A DNA stretch of 64,000 nt. Origin: Symbiodinium natans (taxonomy: Eukaryota; Sar; Dinophyceae; Suessiales; Symbiodiniaceae). Positions 27,173-35,867 of this stretch are shown piece by piece. Position 1 is the stretch's first letter. Each line of letters begins with the position of its first letter. The DNA lies in contig CAJNDS010002334.1 of the NCBI GenBank assembly GCA_905221605.1, positions 122,501-186,500 on the forward strand. The letters run 5' to 3'. The notes beneath the pieces are model-generated. The model saw only the letters and a list, made by a program, of their open reading frames with translations, ran no database searches and was not told the origin of the DNA. The translations under genes and the position numbers were made by a program.

Positions 27173-28885
27173 TCAATGTAGGTATGAAGCGAGGCCTGCC
27201 ACCACGATAGCGACTGCTGCCGTCCCTGCTGTGTTGGTGAGCTTGGGAAGAGACCAGGCCTTCACCATGTCCTGGTATGCCTGATCTTTTGGATGCGCCT
27301 CCGCATACACCGTGAGTCTCTTGGCAATTTCTTTCTGGGCCTGTAGTTTAGGTCCAGACATCTTGAGGGTGGAGATCCAGGTGGTTGCTGACGGGGCCGC
27401 GTATCTTGATAGCGAGCTGGTGAGTTCATGTACTTGTCGGATCTTGTCCATTTTGGCCTTGTCACCTGGTTCTCGCTTCGGAGCTATGCCGCTAAGATAC
27501 TGGATGAGTTCTTCGTCGTCGAATGCGTTGACGATGTCGAGGAGGACTTTGTTTTGTCTGCCGCCTGGTGATTCGAACGGGCGGCTGGATGCTGGTTCAC
27601 CTGTAACCGGAGATCTTGGGCTGGGGTGGTAGGAGGGTGTGGTGATGCCTCCAATGAGGTTGGGGTCCAACTCATCTTCCACGGTAGGCGGGTGGGGGTG
27701 AAGTGGGGGAGGGGGTTGAGGTGCTTGTTCGGCTGCTTCGGATGCTATCGGTTGCGATACTTGGGCGTCGTCGGCGTCGATAACCTGCACAAGGTCGTGG
27801 GTGTTGTCCTGAGCGCACGGATCTCGGTGTGGATGTGGTTGTTTACCGGATGATGGTGAAGTCTTGCTGGTGCCTGTTTCGAAGAAGTTGGGCATCTGGG
27901 TTTGGGTAGGTGGGATGATGCCCTGCGGGAAGGGTGTCTTGCGGCTCTGACTTGCCAGCTGTGCGCGCAATCCTGCTATCTCCGCTTCTTTCTGTGCTAG
28001 TTGGGCACGTACTTGGGGTTGTACAGCGGGGGGATTGTTGTAGCGCATGAGGAGGTCTCCAATGTTGGCGACGAGCATCTCCATGGCTTCCTTCCGTTGG
28101 GCTTCAGAGGGCAGCATTTCAGTACCGTTCTTCCACTTCCAATAGTTGACTGCGATGGTCTCGATGCGAATGTTGCGGTTGCGGATGAAGGTGGAGAGTT
28201 TCATGTGAAACACGGCATCGGGTAGTGACTTGTGGCCTTGGAACTGAGTCCATCTTCCGTTGGCGAGTTGTCGCAACATATAATTGTGCTTGCCCTCGAA
28301 GGCCACTTGCCAAAGTTTTATGTCGAAAGGATCCATACCTGCCGTGCCATTTTTCTTGGCCGATGACGTGGCAGGTACGATTCTGGGCATCTGGACTCCT
28401 CCATACTGGTTTTTGTCGTAGAGCAGCTCGGTGGAATCCCAATGGTCTGGGAGGTCATTGTTGGGCTGGTGGAAGATGTCCTGGAGCACTTCCTTGGCGC
28501 GTTCTTTGGGGTTAGGGCGGGCTGGGGTAGGGGCCGAAGATTGAGTAGATTGGATGGGAGAGTTCCCGTATATCGGGAGTCGCTGATCGTGACGGTGGCG
28601 ATCTCGTCGTGGGTTGTACGCCGAATCTTGTCCGTGATGAAGAGGCGTGTGGGACGTTGTGAATGTGGATCTGGGGGTCAAAGTTGGTCCCGAGCTAGGA
28701 CGTGGGTTGGAGTGGAATGTGCGCGTGGATCTCGGTGATGCCGACCTAGTGCGATGCCTCCTAGATGGTCTTGGCGTGCTGAATCTTCTGGGTGATCTGG
28801 ATCGTCTGGAACGGTTGCCTCGTCTGTGTGAGTCTGCATGCCATTGAGCATGTCGTTGATCGTGGCGATCACGTCTGTCTGCCAT
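27173..28885 (-). CDS. ORF5: RS-rich, coiled-coil, tail-anchored protein
   Basis: 570 residues. Residues 1-130 are rich in Arg, Ser and His with several RS/SR pairs (RNA-binding or splicing-factor-like composition). Residues 140-270 look globular and helical, followed by an Ala/Gln/Leu coiled-coil stretch (about 295-330), a long Pro-rich linker and a second helical domain (about 455-545). The last 20 residues contain an uncharged hydrophobic run, AAVAIVVAGLASYL, ending two residues from the stop: the layout of a tail anchor. No family recognised. It is directly upstream of the RT (60 bp), which suggests coordinated expression. Confidence 0.8.
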   Translation of the reverse strand: MADRRDRHDQRHAQWHADSHRRGNRSRRSRSPRRFSTPRPSRRHRTRSASPRSTRTFHSNPRPSSGPTLTPRSTFTTSHTPLHHGQDSAYNPRRDRHRHDQRLPIYGNSPIQSTQSSAPTPARPNPKERAKEVLQDIFHQPNNDLPDHWDSTELLYDKNQYGGVQMPRIVPATSSAKKNGTAGMDPFDIKLWQVAFEGKHNYMLRQLANGRWTQFQGHKSLPDAVFHMKLSTFIRNRNIRIETIAVNYWKWKNGTEMLPSEAQRKEAMEMLVANIGDLLMRYNNPPAVQPQVRAQLAQKEAEIAGLRAQLASQSRKTPFPQGIIPPTQTQMPNFFETGTSKTSPSSGKQPHPHRDPCAQDNTHDLVQVIDADDAQVSQPIASEAAEQAPQPPPPLHPHPPTVEDELDPNLIGGITTPSYHPSPRSPVTGEPASSRPFESPGGRQNKVLLDIVNAFDDEELIQYLSGIAPKREPGDKAKMDKIRQVHELTSSLSRYAAPSATTWISTLKMSGPKLQAQKEIAKRLTVYAEAHPKDQAYQDMVKAWSLPKLTNTAGTAAVAIVVAGLASYLH

Positions 28886-29105
28886 GGCGCGGGGGTCTGG
28901 GGATGCTGATATGTTCAGCTGTTAGTGAAGAAGCCTACGTGAGGCACGCAACGGCTGTGTCAGGCGCAAGAAACACTACACTTGCAGAAACAGCGTGTTC
29001 CGAAAATTGCATGCAGGATGTGAGGTGCATATGGCTGCAACTTCTCTCAACGGGTGCATGTGGCTGAGTTCGTTCCATCGTGAAACTGTCGTTGCTGGGA
29101 CTTCA

Positions 29106-31526
29106 TCACTTCACATACTTCCATTGATGTTGGCCTGCTTCTTGGTCTACGGTGGTGCGTCGTTGAAGTTCTAGTAGAGCTTGTCGTTGGTTGATGAAGT
29201 CCGTCCATTCCTCCTGAGTTGGCGTGGCCTGCGCTTGATTCTGCTTGATGTCTGGATCCTCTTGGAAGGCTGTAAGTGTTCCCGATACCGCCAGCCACGT
29301 GGTTTGATGTACATGTAGAGCTTGGTGACGTTGGATTTGGCCTGATATCTTCGGGTGGGTCCAAAAGACCGAGTGCGTCCTGGGGTGTCCGATGACTGCA
29401 AGGGGTAGAGACAGCCATCTGAACGAGGAACTGGATGCCGTAGTGGTTTGGAACCAGGCCCAGTCCAACTGTGTCTCCATCACGCTGCTGGCCGGGATTG
29501 CTAACATTGGCGTTTGTCCTCCTGGACTCAGTCGGTGAAATTTGCCAATCAAATCAGGCCGGCTTGTCCGCTTGGCGTCGAAACCGTCGATGGTGTGGCA
29601 AGGGTCCGCAAAGGTGAAGATGAGTGGGTCCCAAAGTCGATGTAGTACATGTGCTGCTTGGGTGGAGACTTGAACTGCGTGGATCTGTTGTGAGGTGAGG
29701 GGTAAGGCGAATCTCGGTGTCCATACCATGGTGGGCAGTGTGTCGCTGTGGAGGTGGTCGATGGTGAGTTTGGTGCGGATGTCGGGAGTGGAGGGTGGCG
29801 TCCATCTGGTCGTGTGCGTGAGCTTCTGAAGCGTGTCGGTCCATATGTTGGTTGACCAGTGGTCCGGAATCTGGAACGTGTTGGTTCCCTGAAGGCATTC
29901 TGTGTGGGAATCGATGCTGGGCCATGTTCTGTGGAGCTGTAGGTCATGGTGAGCCTTGCGGAAGACTATGTTGCTGACCGCCTGCATGGTCATGATGCCC
30001 GAGATGGTGTTGTACTTCGCAAGCATCGGCTGGTGGAAGGGTGGCGTAGTACTATGGAGCACCACGCAGAGGTCTTGTATGGGCGGAAGCAGGGGTACCA
30101 ATCCTGCCGTGCTGGGTAGGACGTGTGCTGACCAGACTCTGTGGAAGTGAGTGCAGGTCTGCTCCAGCCTGCCCATAGTTCTGGGATCTGCGAAGTTGTG
30201 TGTGAACATCCAGAGTTCCGGGTTCACACTTCGGAATTTGATGTAGCCCCAGTGCCAGAGCTGATAGATGTTGGGCATTGTGGCCAAATCTGGGCAAGTG
30301 CCTTTGCGTACGAGCATCCTAAACTGTATGGCTGTGAACTGTAGGATGTGAACTGCAGCGGTTCCTGATAGAATTTCGTGTAGGAGGGCACGTAGTCGTA
30401 GGTGTAGGGGCTTGGGTTGGGGAATGTCGACGGAGTCGGCGTAGCGTGCCATCTGGACGTGGGTGGATGCGTCGTCCTTGTATTGGTCCCAGGTCATGAG
30501 GATGCTGTTTTGAAGTTCTTGTTGGAGTGAGGGGAACTTGTGCACCAGCTGCTTCGGGAGGAAGGTCATGCGGTTGGGGAAGAATCGAATGACGGGTGTG
30601 CCGTCCTCTTGGAGTTCCCAATGGTGTGGTTCAACCGGAGGTAGCATGTGAACAAGTTCCGGTCGAATCGGTCGTCTCCACCACTGCGGCTGCACTTTCT
30701 CTATCTGATCCACTGGTAGAACTGGGCGTAGCCGGCCTTGGTCGTGATGTTGTGTGACGGATTGCGCGTCCACAGCTGGTTCAAGGCTGTCGAGCAGTTG
30801 TTGCAAGCTGCTGACGTGCATGCCCATCGTGTGGACACCAGGGTTTCGAAGTGGCGACCTGGATCTGTCTTCTCTGTGATGCCGTTCTTCGGGAGGAGGT
30901 ACTGTGCGGTCGGGAGGTACGGGAATGTGTGGGAAGGCTCCAGTGTGCCAGGTTTGTAGGTCTCTGACAGGTTGGTCCGTGCCCGCATAATCCATGGACA
31001 TGCCGGTGGCGTGGTCTTGGGGTGGTGTTTGTCGATTCGGATACCATCTCTGGAATTGGTTCGCATGGTCTTGTGAGGAGGTTGGAGGGGGAAGGGTATG
31101 GGGCATGGTACCGTGGTTTTCCGCGGAAGCAAGAACTCGACCGGGTTTGATTTCCATGTCTTGTAGTCGTCCTTGGCCGATTATCTCGGGGTAGTCGGTC
31201 TGCACCGCTCGCAATCTGGATTGGTGCAGTATCTTGGCCTTCATGGTTTGCTGTCGAAATCTGTTGACGGTGTTGCTGATGCCCTCGTCAGTGGTGCTGA
31301 GCATCTCCATGTACTTGGATGGGTGCAAGTTGGTCGTCCATGGTCTGGCTGGCATCGACGACGTGTCCGTGATGATGGGGGTGTCATCCTCCTCCACGAT
31401 ACTCACCAAGGGTGCTTGCCATCTTTGTAGTATTTGGGGTCCTAGTACTTGCACAACCTGATGATCGGCGACTTGTCCGCTTAGCCAGCGGTGAAGGGCG
31501 TGCTCCATATCTTCTGCCGGATCCAT
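29106..31526 (-). CDS. ORF4: large element protein of unknown function
   Basis: 806 residues, seen only in copy 2. Residues 1-300 are mostly polar, with a Pro/His/Arg-rich zone around 150-260. From about 300 to 760 the sequence is globular, rich in Trp, His, Leu and Thr, without recognised motifs. The composition resembles ORF10-12 (high Trp/His/Gln, no Cys clusters), but I cannot align it convincingly. It could be a structural or RNP protein. Spacers are 220 bp to ORF5 and 277 bp to ORF3. Confidence 0.7.
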   Translation of the reverse strand: MDPAEDMEHALHRWLSGQVADHQVVQVLGPQILQRWQAPLVSIVEEDDTPIITDTSSMPARPWTTNLHPSKYMEMLSTTDEGISNTVNRFRQQTMKAKILHQSRLRAVQTDYPEIIGQGRLQDMEIKPGRVLASAENHGTMPHTLPPPTSSQDHANQFQRWYPNRQTPPQDHATGMSMDYAGTDQPVRDLQTWHTGAFPHIPVPPDRTVPPPEERHHREDRSRSPLRNPGVHTMGMHVSSLQQLLDSLEPAVDAQSVTQHHDQGRLRPVLPVDQIEKVQPQWWRRPIRPELVHMLPPVEPHHWELQEDGTPVIRFFPNRMTFLPKQLVHKFPSLQQELQNSILMTWDQYKDDASTHVQMARYADSVDIPQPKPLHLRLRALLHEILSGTAAVHILQFTAIQFRMLVRKGTCPDLATMPNIYQLWHWGYIKFRSVNPELWMFTHNFADPRTMGRLEQTCTHFHRVWSAHVLPSTAGLVPLLPPIQDLCVVLHSTTPPFHQPMLAKYNTISGIMTMQAVSNIVFRKAHHDLQLHRTWPSIDSHTECLQGTNTFQIPDHWSTNIWTDTLQKLTHTTRWTPPSTPDIRTKLTIDHLHSDTLPTMVWTPRFALPLTSQQIHAVQVSTQAAHVLHRLWDPLIFTFADPCHTIDGFDAKRTSRPDLIGKFHRLSPGGQTPMLAIPASSVMETQLDWAWFQTTTASSSSFRWLSLPLAVIGHPRTHSVFWTHPKISGQIQRHQALHVHQTTWLAVSGTLTAFQEDPDIKQNQAQATPTQEEWTDFINQRQALLELQRRTTVDQEAGQHQWKYVK

Positions 31527-31803
31527 GATGAAAGTGAGCGTCTAATGATCCGTTATGGTCAAGAGCAAAACTGCATGCGAAATGCAATCAGCACTAACGA
31601 CACCTAAAGGCGGCCAGAGCATGTCTCTCAAGGTCAAGGTCTAACGCATCACAGCAGTGCACGAATTCACTTGACGCGTGATTTCATGTGCCGAAAAGAA
31701 AAGACAGGCTGATTCATCTGTGACGCTGTACTACATGCATCCGATTGCAATCCGTAACTGGCGCACACATTGGGCTAAATGCATAGACCTCGGTGTAGAT
31801 ATT

Positions 31804-32034
31804 TCAAACAGTTCGGAACTGCAGAGTGATGTGTGGTGGGATGGGGGTGCACTTCATCCAATCTGCGACCTGTTCCGCTTGATGCCTTCCATTTTGACAT
31901 GCTGTGATTAACGCGCTGGTGCCGCACGAGTGAGGGTTCGTGAAGGTGAAAAAGAAATCGTCACTTTGCTCTTCACGATGAGGAAGAAGGATTCGCCAGC
32001 TCAGGTAGTTGTCAACGTCGTTGTCCGCGGTCAT
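31804..32034 (-). CDS. ORF3: 76-residue protein overlapping ORF2
   Basis: ATG at 32034-32032, overlapping the last 23 nt of ORF2 in another frame. The frame is also open upstream inside ORF2, but the sequence becomes protein-like only after this ATG (MTADNDVDNYLSWRILL), so I take this start. Acidic N-terminal half with an FFFTFTNPHSCGTSA segment and a His/Pro-rich end. No family recognised. The overlap suggests coupled translation or reinitiation. Confidence 0.5.
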   Translation of the reverse strand: MTADNDVDNYLSWRILLPHREEQSDDFFFTFTNPHSCGTSALITACQNGRHQAEQVADWMKCTPIPPHITLQFRTV

Positions 32035-33658
32035 TGTCTCGGGATCTGTTGGGAACTGGAGGTGGTGTGGTGGGTGAGGGTCTAGGGTGGAAGACGTTGA
32101 TGGTGATCCCGGTGATCTCAGCGTACTGTGCATCAATGACGCTCTTCTCGGTGTGGGAGAAGACGGTAGTGAAGTTGCGACTGGCCCGGCTGGTGTCGTT
32201 GAAGTGTGCCTCGATGAGCGCCTTCTGAGTCGTCCATCCTCCTCCCTTCTGCCGCATGTGGCTATGCTGGGAGGTGGACGATGTGACGCGTCCAAATATG
32301 GTGAAACCTGTGGCTATTTCTCGTTCGGCAGGACCTGCTCTGGCTTTTGGAAGGCGGAGGGCTTTGCGGAGGTTGGTGTGGCAAAATCCGAGTTGGAGGT
32401 TGTCGGGTGCGTTGTCTTGGTGGAATCCGTTGAACCCACGGTGGGGTAGGTATGCTTTGTTGTAGGGGAGGTTGTCGTCATCCCAATTGGTGGGCTCCCA
32501 ATTCGTGGGTCTGACGAAGCCCTCGCGCAGGATGTGCCATAGGCCTGCTTCATCGGTAGCGTGTGACCAATATGCCTTGTAGGCGCCCTTGTGCGTGGGA
32601 GGTGATGGACTGTTGGCATCGTGTGCGTGAGGTGGAGGCTTGGTGGTGCGTAGTGGTATGACGAGGACCTGTACCAGTGGGTAGTCGGTGGTGTCCTGTT
32701 TGTTGCTGTAGGGGTCGACGTGGATGAGCTCCGGGTGGATCACCGTGTCCGTGCTGGGGTGAGTTCTGAACTGGCCGAGGAAGGGCGTGATCTTGTAGTG
32801 GGAGCAAGCGAAGGATCTTGCCACTTGGCGGATGGCCATCTGTGCTGGGTTGGAGAGCCAAAGGGGCTGTCCTTGGGTGAGGTTGGCGATGTCGTGCGTG
32901 ATGTCGTTCATGTACCGGACGCCTGTGCTGGAAGGGTCCATGGGCGGTGGTGGGTCTTGTTGGTGGTACATCTCGGACACACACGCGAGCCTGTAGGGGT
33001 CCGCCAAGGCGTCTTGGTAGAGCATCTTCATGCGTCGACGTTCTTCAGGTTTGAAGCCTGATTCGGTTTCTGGTCCTGCATTGTGTGAAGTGGCTTCTGA
33101 GGGTGCTTGGGGTGGTCGGGATGAGGAAGCAGGTGTGTCTCTGTGGGTCGCCGTGTGTGAAGCAGATCGGTGGAGCGCGGGGGTGAGAACGACGGTCGTG
33201 CCTCTGCGCCTGATGCTGCTTGGGGAGGGGCTGCGTTGGGATGGTGTTGGTTGGGATGTCCGGTGATGATGAACCGGAGAAGAGCGCCTTCTCGATGTTC
33301 GCGATTCGGCTTCTTCCGAGTGTCGACGTGTGGATCTGGATCTTCTTGGACTGCGTGGCCGTCTGGTTCTGTCTGTCTGGTGGGGGTCGTTGGGTGCGGG
33401 GCTGTGGGGTGAATGGGAGATGTGCGTGTGTCGCGTAGATCTGGTGCTCCTGGGGTGGGCTGGGCTGGGCTCATAGGTGGTTCGGCTGCGACTTCGGGTG
33501 TGGTGTGTGGTAAAGGACTCTGCTCTGTGTTGGTCGCCAGGATGTTGTAGTTGCGTTGGGGCGACTCTGGCATGGGACTGGAGTAGCGGTGCCACGACTT
33601 TCTCAATCATGCCTGTGATGCACGTGAACATCTCCGTCATCTGGGATGGTGTCGTCAT
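32012..33658 (-). CDS. ORF2: RS-rich protein with possible ADP-ribosyltransferase-like C-terminal domain
   Basis: 548 residues from the ATG at 33658-33656. The open frame extends 132 codons further up, but that part is a shadow of ORF1. The chosen ATG overlaps the ORF1 stop as ATGA. Residues 1-30 form a hydrophobic helix; 55-160 are an Arg/Ser/His-rich domain; 200-540 are globular. Within it YWSHATDEAGLWHILREGF (residues 363-381) resembles the H-[GA]-T ... GF start of ADP-ribosyltransferase folds. I do not see the later catalytic Tyr or Glu clearly, so the call is weak. Seen only in copy 2. Confidence 0.65.
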   Translation of the reverse strand: MTTPSQMTEMFTCITGMIEKVVAPLLQSHARVAPTQLQHPGDQHRAESFTTHHTRSRSRTTYEPSPAHPRSTRSTRHTHISHSPHSPAPNDPHQTDRTRRPRSPRRSRSTRRHSEEAESRTSRRRSSPVHHHRTSQPTPSQRSPSPSSIRRRGTTVVLTPALHRSASHTATHRDTPASSSRPPQAPSEATSHNAGPETESGFKPEERRRMKMLYQDALADPYRLACVSEMYHQQDPPPPMDPSSTGVRYMNDITHDIANLTQGQPLWLSNPAQMAIRQVARSFACSHYKITPFLGQFRTHPSTDTVIHPELIHVDPYSNKQDTTDYPLVQVLVIPLRTTKPPPHAHDANSPSPPTHKGAYKAYWSHATDEAGLWHILREGFVRPTNWEPTNWDDDNLPYNKAYLPHRGFNGFHQDNAPDNLQLGFCHTNLRKALRLPKARAGPAEREIATGFTIFGRVTSSTSQHSHMRQKGGGWTTQKALIEAHFNDTSRASRNFTTVFSHTEKSVIDAQYAEITGITINVFHPRPSPTTPPPVPNRSRDNDRGQRR

Positions 33659-34536
33659 CGACGTGGTTTGAGAGGGTGGTTCTGGGGCTTGACGAGGTTG
33701 TTGATGTTCTCCGTGATGAACAGGTTGGCCTCTTTGATGGTCATCTTGTTGTGTGTCCGAAATCTGGGTGGGGTATTTAGTAGGGAGATGGGGTAAGGTC
33801 CTTCTCGAACTGGAGGATGGGGCTCTGCTTGCGCGAACACGGGATGATCTGCTCGTTGTGGAACATTCATTTGTTGCTGAGGATGGTGTGCTGGCCGAGG
33901 TGTGGCTTGATTCCATTCTGGTCGACCCTGAGGAGGGCTTTGTTGTTGATGGTGGTGCGCAAGGTCTCGAGGATGGTGGTCTGGTCGTATATCTTGGCCT
34001 TGATGATATTGCTGACCATGCTGAAGATATGGAGGTGGGTCCGGATTCTGCCAATGACTTGCGGCCTGGGGGTAGGAGTGAGGTTGTGGATGTAGAGGTG
34101 TTGGGCGTACTTCCGGGTGATCGCTGCGACCATGTTGTTGAGGACTGGCATGTTGGTGGTGAAGATGGATGTTCTGGTTGGTCGTCGGTGAATGTGGGCC
34201 CGTCGTTTGACTCGAAGGTGCGTATCCTGCTGCATCATCACGACGATGCGTCGGAGGGCCGAACTGCATTTGATCCAAAAACGCGGCTGGTGCTATCCAT
34301 TGTGGCCGTAGGGATGCTGCATCCTGGTAGGGTGGCCACTGGTATTGAGCGTGTACTCCTCCGGTTGGTGGGTGTTGATTCCATCGACCTTGCCATCCTT
34401 GATCGTCTCCTGGGTAATGTGCCGTCGGGTGTGGCGTCTCGGGAGGAGGAGGAGGATGTGCTTGATAGTCTGGTGGAGGAGGAGGAGGAGGCGGCTGCCG
34501 CTGCCAACTTTGTTGGTACCACTGATAGCCGTCCAT
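33655..34536 (-). CDS. ORF1: Pro/Gln/His-rich disordered protein
   Basis: 293 residues, first gene after the leader. Low-complexity Pro/Gln/His almost throughout, with two early Pro runs (P14-P21 and P28-P32). The last 50 residues are different: an ISLLNTPPRF segment and a predicted helix (TIKEANLFITENINNLV). Such disordered proteins often condense RNA, but no family is recognisable. Its TGA stop is embedded in the ORF2 start (ATGA at 33658-33655). A long plus-strand ORF over the same bases is a mirror of the low complexity. Confidence 0.65.
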   Translation of the reverse strand: MDGYQWYQQSWQRQPPPPPPPPDYQAHPPPPPETPHPTAHYPGDDQGWQGRWNQHPPTGGVHAQYQWPPYQDAASLRPQWIAPAAFLDQMQFGPPTHRRDDAAGYAPSSQTTGPHSPTTNQNIHLHHQHASPQQHGRSDHPEVRPTPLHPQPHSYPQAASHWQNPDPPPYLQHGQQYHQGQDIRPDHHPRDLAHHHQQQSPPQGRPEWNQATPRPAHHPQQQMNVPQRADHPVFAQAEPHPPVREGPYPISLLNTPPRFRTHNKMTIKEANLFITENINNLVKPQNHPLKPRR

Positions 34537-34951
34537 GGTGCGAGTCCGATGTAGCTGGGGTACGAGCTACTCACTACTCTGACCTATGAAACCATTACGG
34601 CAAAGATGTAGCAAAAAGAATGTTGCTAACCTCTCCGGATGCTGGGTCAGGACTAACAATCGAGGAACATACGGCACGCCGGCCGTCTTGCTGGGCATCG
34701 GTGGCACCCACATTAGTGGGCCCGGCATGTTACTAGTGCACGAAAACAATAGGACTTTGCATTCTCACTCGCCAGGTGAGCTCACATTTTTGGATTATCC
34801 TATGCGTCCGCACCGAAGTGAAGACTAACATAGGCAGCATGAACGCGTAGGAGCGAGGCTCCACCTACACCCGCGGCCCAAGGCGAGGGCGGGCTGGCTG
34901 TATAACACACTTTTTGTTTTAGTGCTCCACATATTCATGTAGTTGGAGATC
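34537..34951 (-). promoter_or_regulatory. Leader between 5' pseudo-LTR and ORF1
   Basis: 415 bp without a convincing ORF. It may be part of the pseudo-LTR, since the other copy's equivalent lies left of position 1. It contains a GC-rich two-hairpin structure at 34835-34900. No TATA-like or spliced-leader sequence was recognised. Confidence 0.4.
34835..34900. other. GC-rich two-hairpin element followed by a T run (plus strand)
   Basis: CAGC (34835-34838) can pair with GCTG (34897-34900). Inside lie a hairpin at 34847-34868 (GTAG with CTAC, then GAGC with GCTC) and one at 34870-34893 (CCCGC with GCGGG, inner GCC with GGC). Five T at 34911-34915 follow on the plus strand. It could be a small structured RNA or a sense-strand leader structure; a single sequence gives no covariation test. 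Confidence 0.3.
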
Positions 34952-35056
34952 TGCTGGAGAAGGACATGCTCAAGCAAGAGGTAGTGGATGAGCCCGTAAG
35001 TGATGAGGTAGAAGGGTCGCGAATGAAGGTTTATATGACATATCATATAGGGTTTG

Positions 35057-35391
35057 GGGTCTTCTGCAAACTATGCTCATCACGCTCCGATGCTCCACAA
35101 TTCACACTCTGATGCTCCGCAGTTGATGCTCACCCAATTCTGCTCATCACGCTCAGATGCTCTGCAAGTCATGCTCTGATGCTCCACCACTCATGCTCAA
35201 CCAAGCTTGCTCACCACGCTCAGAAGCTCTACAATTCATGCTCAGATGCTCCACAAGTCATGCTCACACAACTCTGCTCAGCACGTTCAGATGCTCCACG
35301 ATTCATGGTCTGATGCTACACACTTCATGCTGCCGCAACTCTGCTCATCGCGCTCCGATGCTCCACAGTGCATGCTCATATGCTCTAACAC
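35057..35391. repeat. 67-bp tandem repeat rich in ATGCTC (5' pseudo-LTR)
   Basis: Units start at 35124, 35191, 35258 and 35325, plus a diverged first unit. It aligns unit by unit with 106-440 with few substitutions, much closer between the two pseudo-LTRs than between neighbouring units. Confidence 0.9.
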
Positions 35392-35686
35392 TCATGTTCC
35401 GAACCTTCTCCATGCTCTCGTCCATGTTCATGCTCGCTCGCTGGACATGCTCCAACAACATGCTCAGAAGACATGCTCATGCATCACATTCCACTCAAGC
35501 TTGATGGGCTCGAGGTCTTCTGGGGTTTGGGGTATGTCATGCTCACGGCATCAAGAATTCACCCATGCTCAAATACCAAATGCCCAAAATGAAAATCTCG
35601 TTCTTGAAAGACTGGTTGAAGCAACAGCAATGATGCACCATACACAGCTTGCGTTACAGGACGTCTATAACCATCACTGCAGGTAC

Positions 35687-35767
35687 GTCAACTCCGCGTC
35701 CGGAGTTGATTTCACCACCATTGGTCAGTGTCTTCGTTGGCAGGAGACTGACCAAGGTGCTCCTGCC
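35687..35767 (-). ncRNA. Covarying H-type pseudoknot plus hairpin (5' pseudo-LTR copy)
   Basis: Sense order: stem 1 pairs 35767-35760 with 35746-35739 (8 bp, same sequence as the other copy). Stem 2 pairs 35755-35748 with 35728-35721 (8 bp). Loop 1 is 4 nt, junction 1 nt, loop 3 is 10 nt (AACGAAGACA). The hairpin pairs 35709-35701 with 35696-35688 (9 bp) around loop GACG. Against the copy at 777-857, 6 of 9 hairpin pairs and 4 of the 7 comparable stem 2 pairs are changed on both sides with pairing kept. Confidence 0.8.
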
Positions 35768-35867
35768 CCCTGCTGAATATCATGTGCAAAAACTTGTTAG
35801 ATCGCAAATTCGTGCTTCTTTTCGCTCTCGTATGCAGTGCTTGTTGACGTTCCCGCATGTACAGCGG

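Larger units (their letters stand above)
14928..28217 (-). repeat. Shared 13,290-bp segment, second copy
   Basis: Partner of 1538-14827, same orientation. The edges of the identity coincide exactly with the two sides of the N run, so both ends are set by the assembly and not by biology. Confidence 0.95.

Noticed and set aside
32012-34054. 680-codon reading of ORF2
   Set aside because: Its first 132 codons overlap ORF1 and are Ser/Thr low complexity from the shadow frame. The ATG at 33658 gives a natural ATGA junction.
1010-34536. Bacterial or phage contamination, because of dense same-strand genes and an ATGA overlap
   Set aside because: PLE-type RT, long spacers between most genes, RS-rich proteins, terminal direct repeats and continuity with TTTAGGG-rich DNA argue for a eukaryotic nuclear element.
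33753-34589. 278-codon plus-strand ORF
   Set aside because: It is the mirror of the Pro/Gln/His-rich ORF1 and start of ORF2, giving Glu/Val/Gly-rich low complexity.
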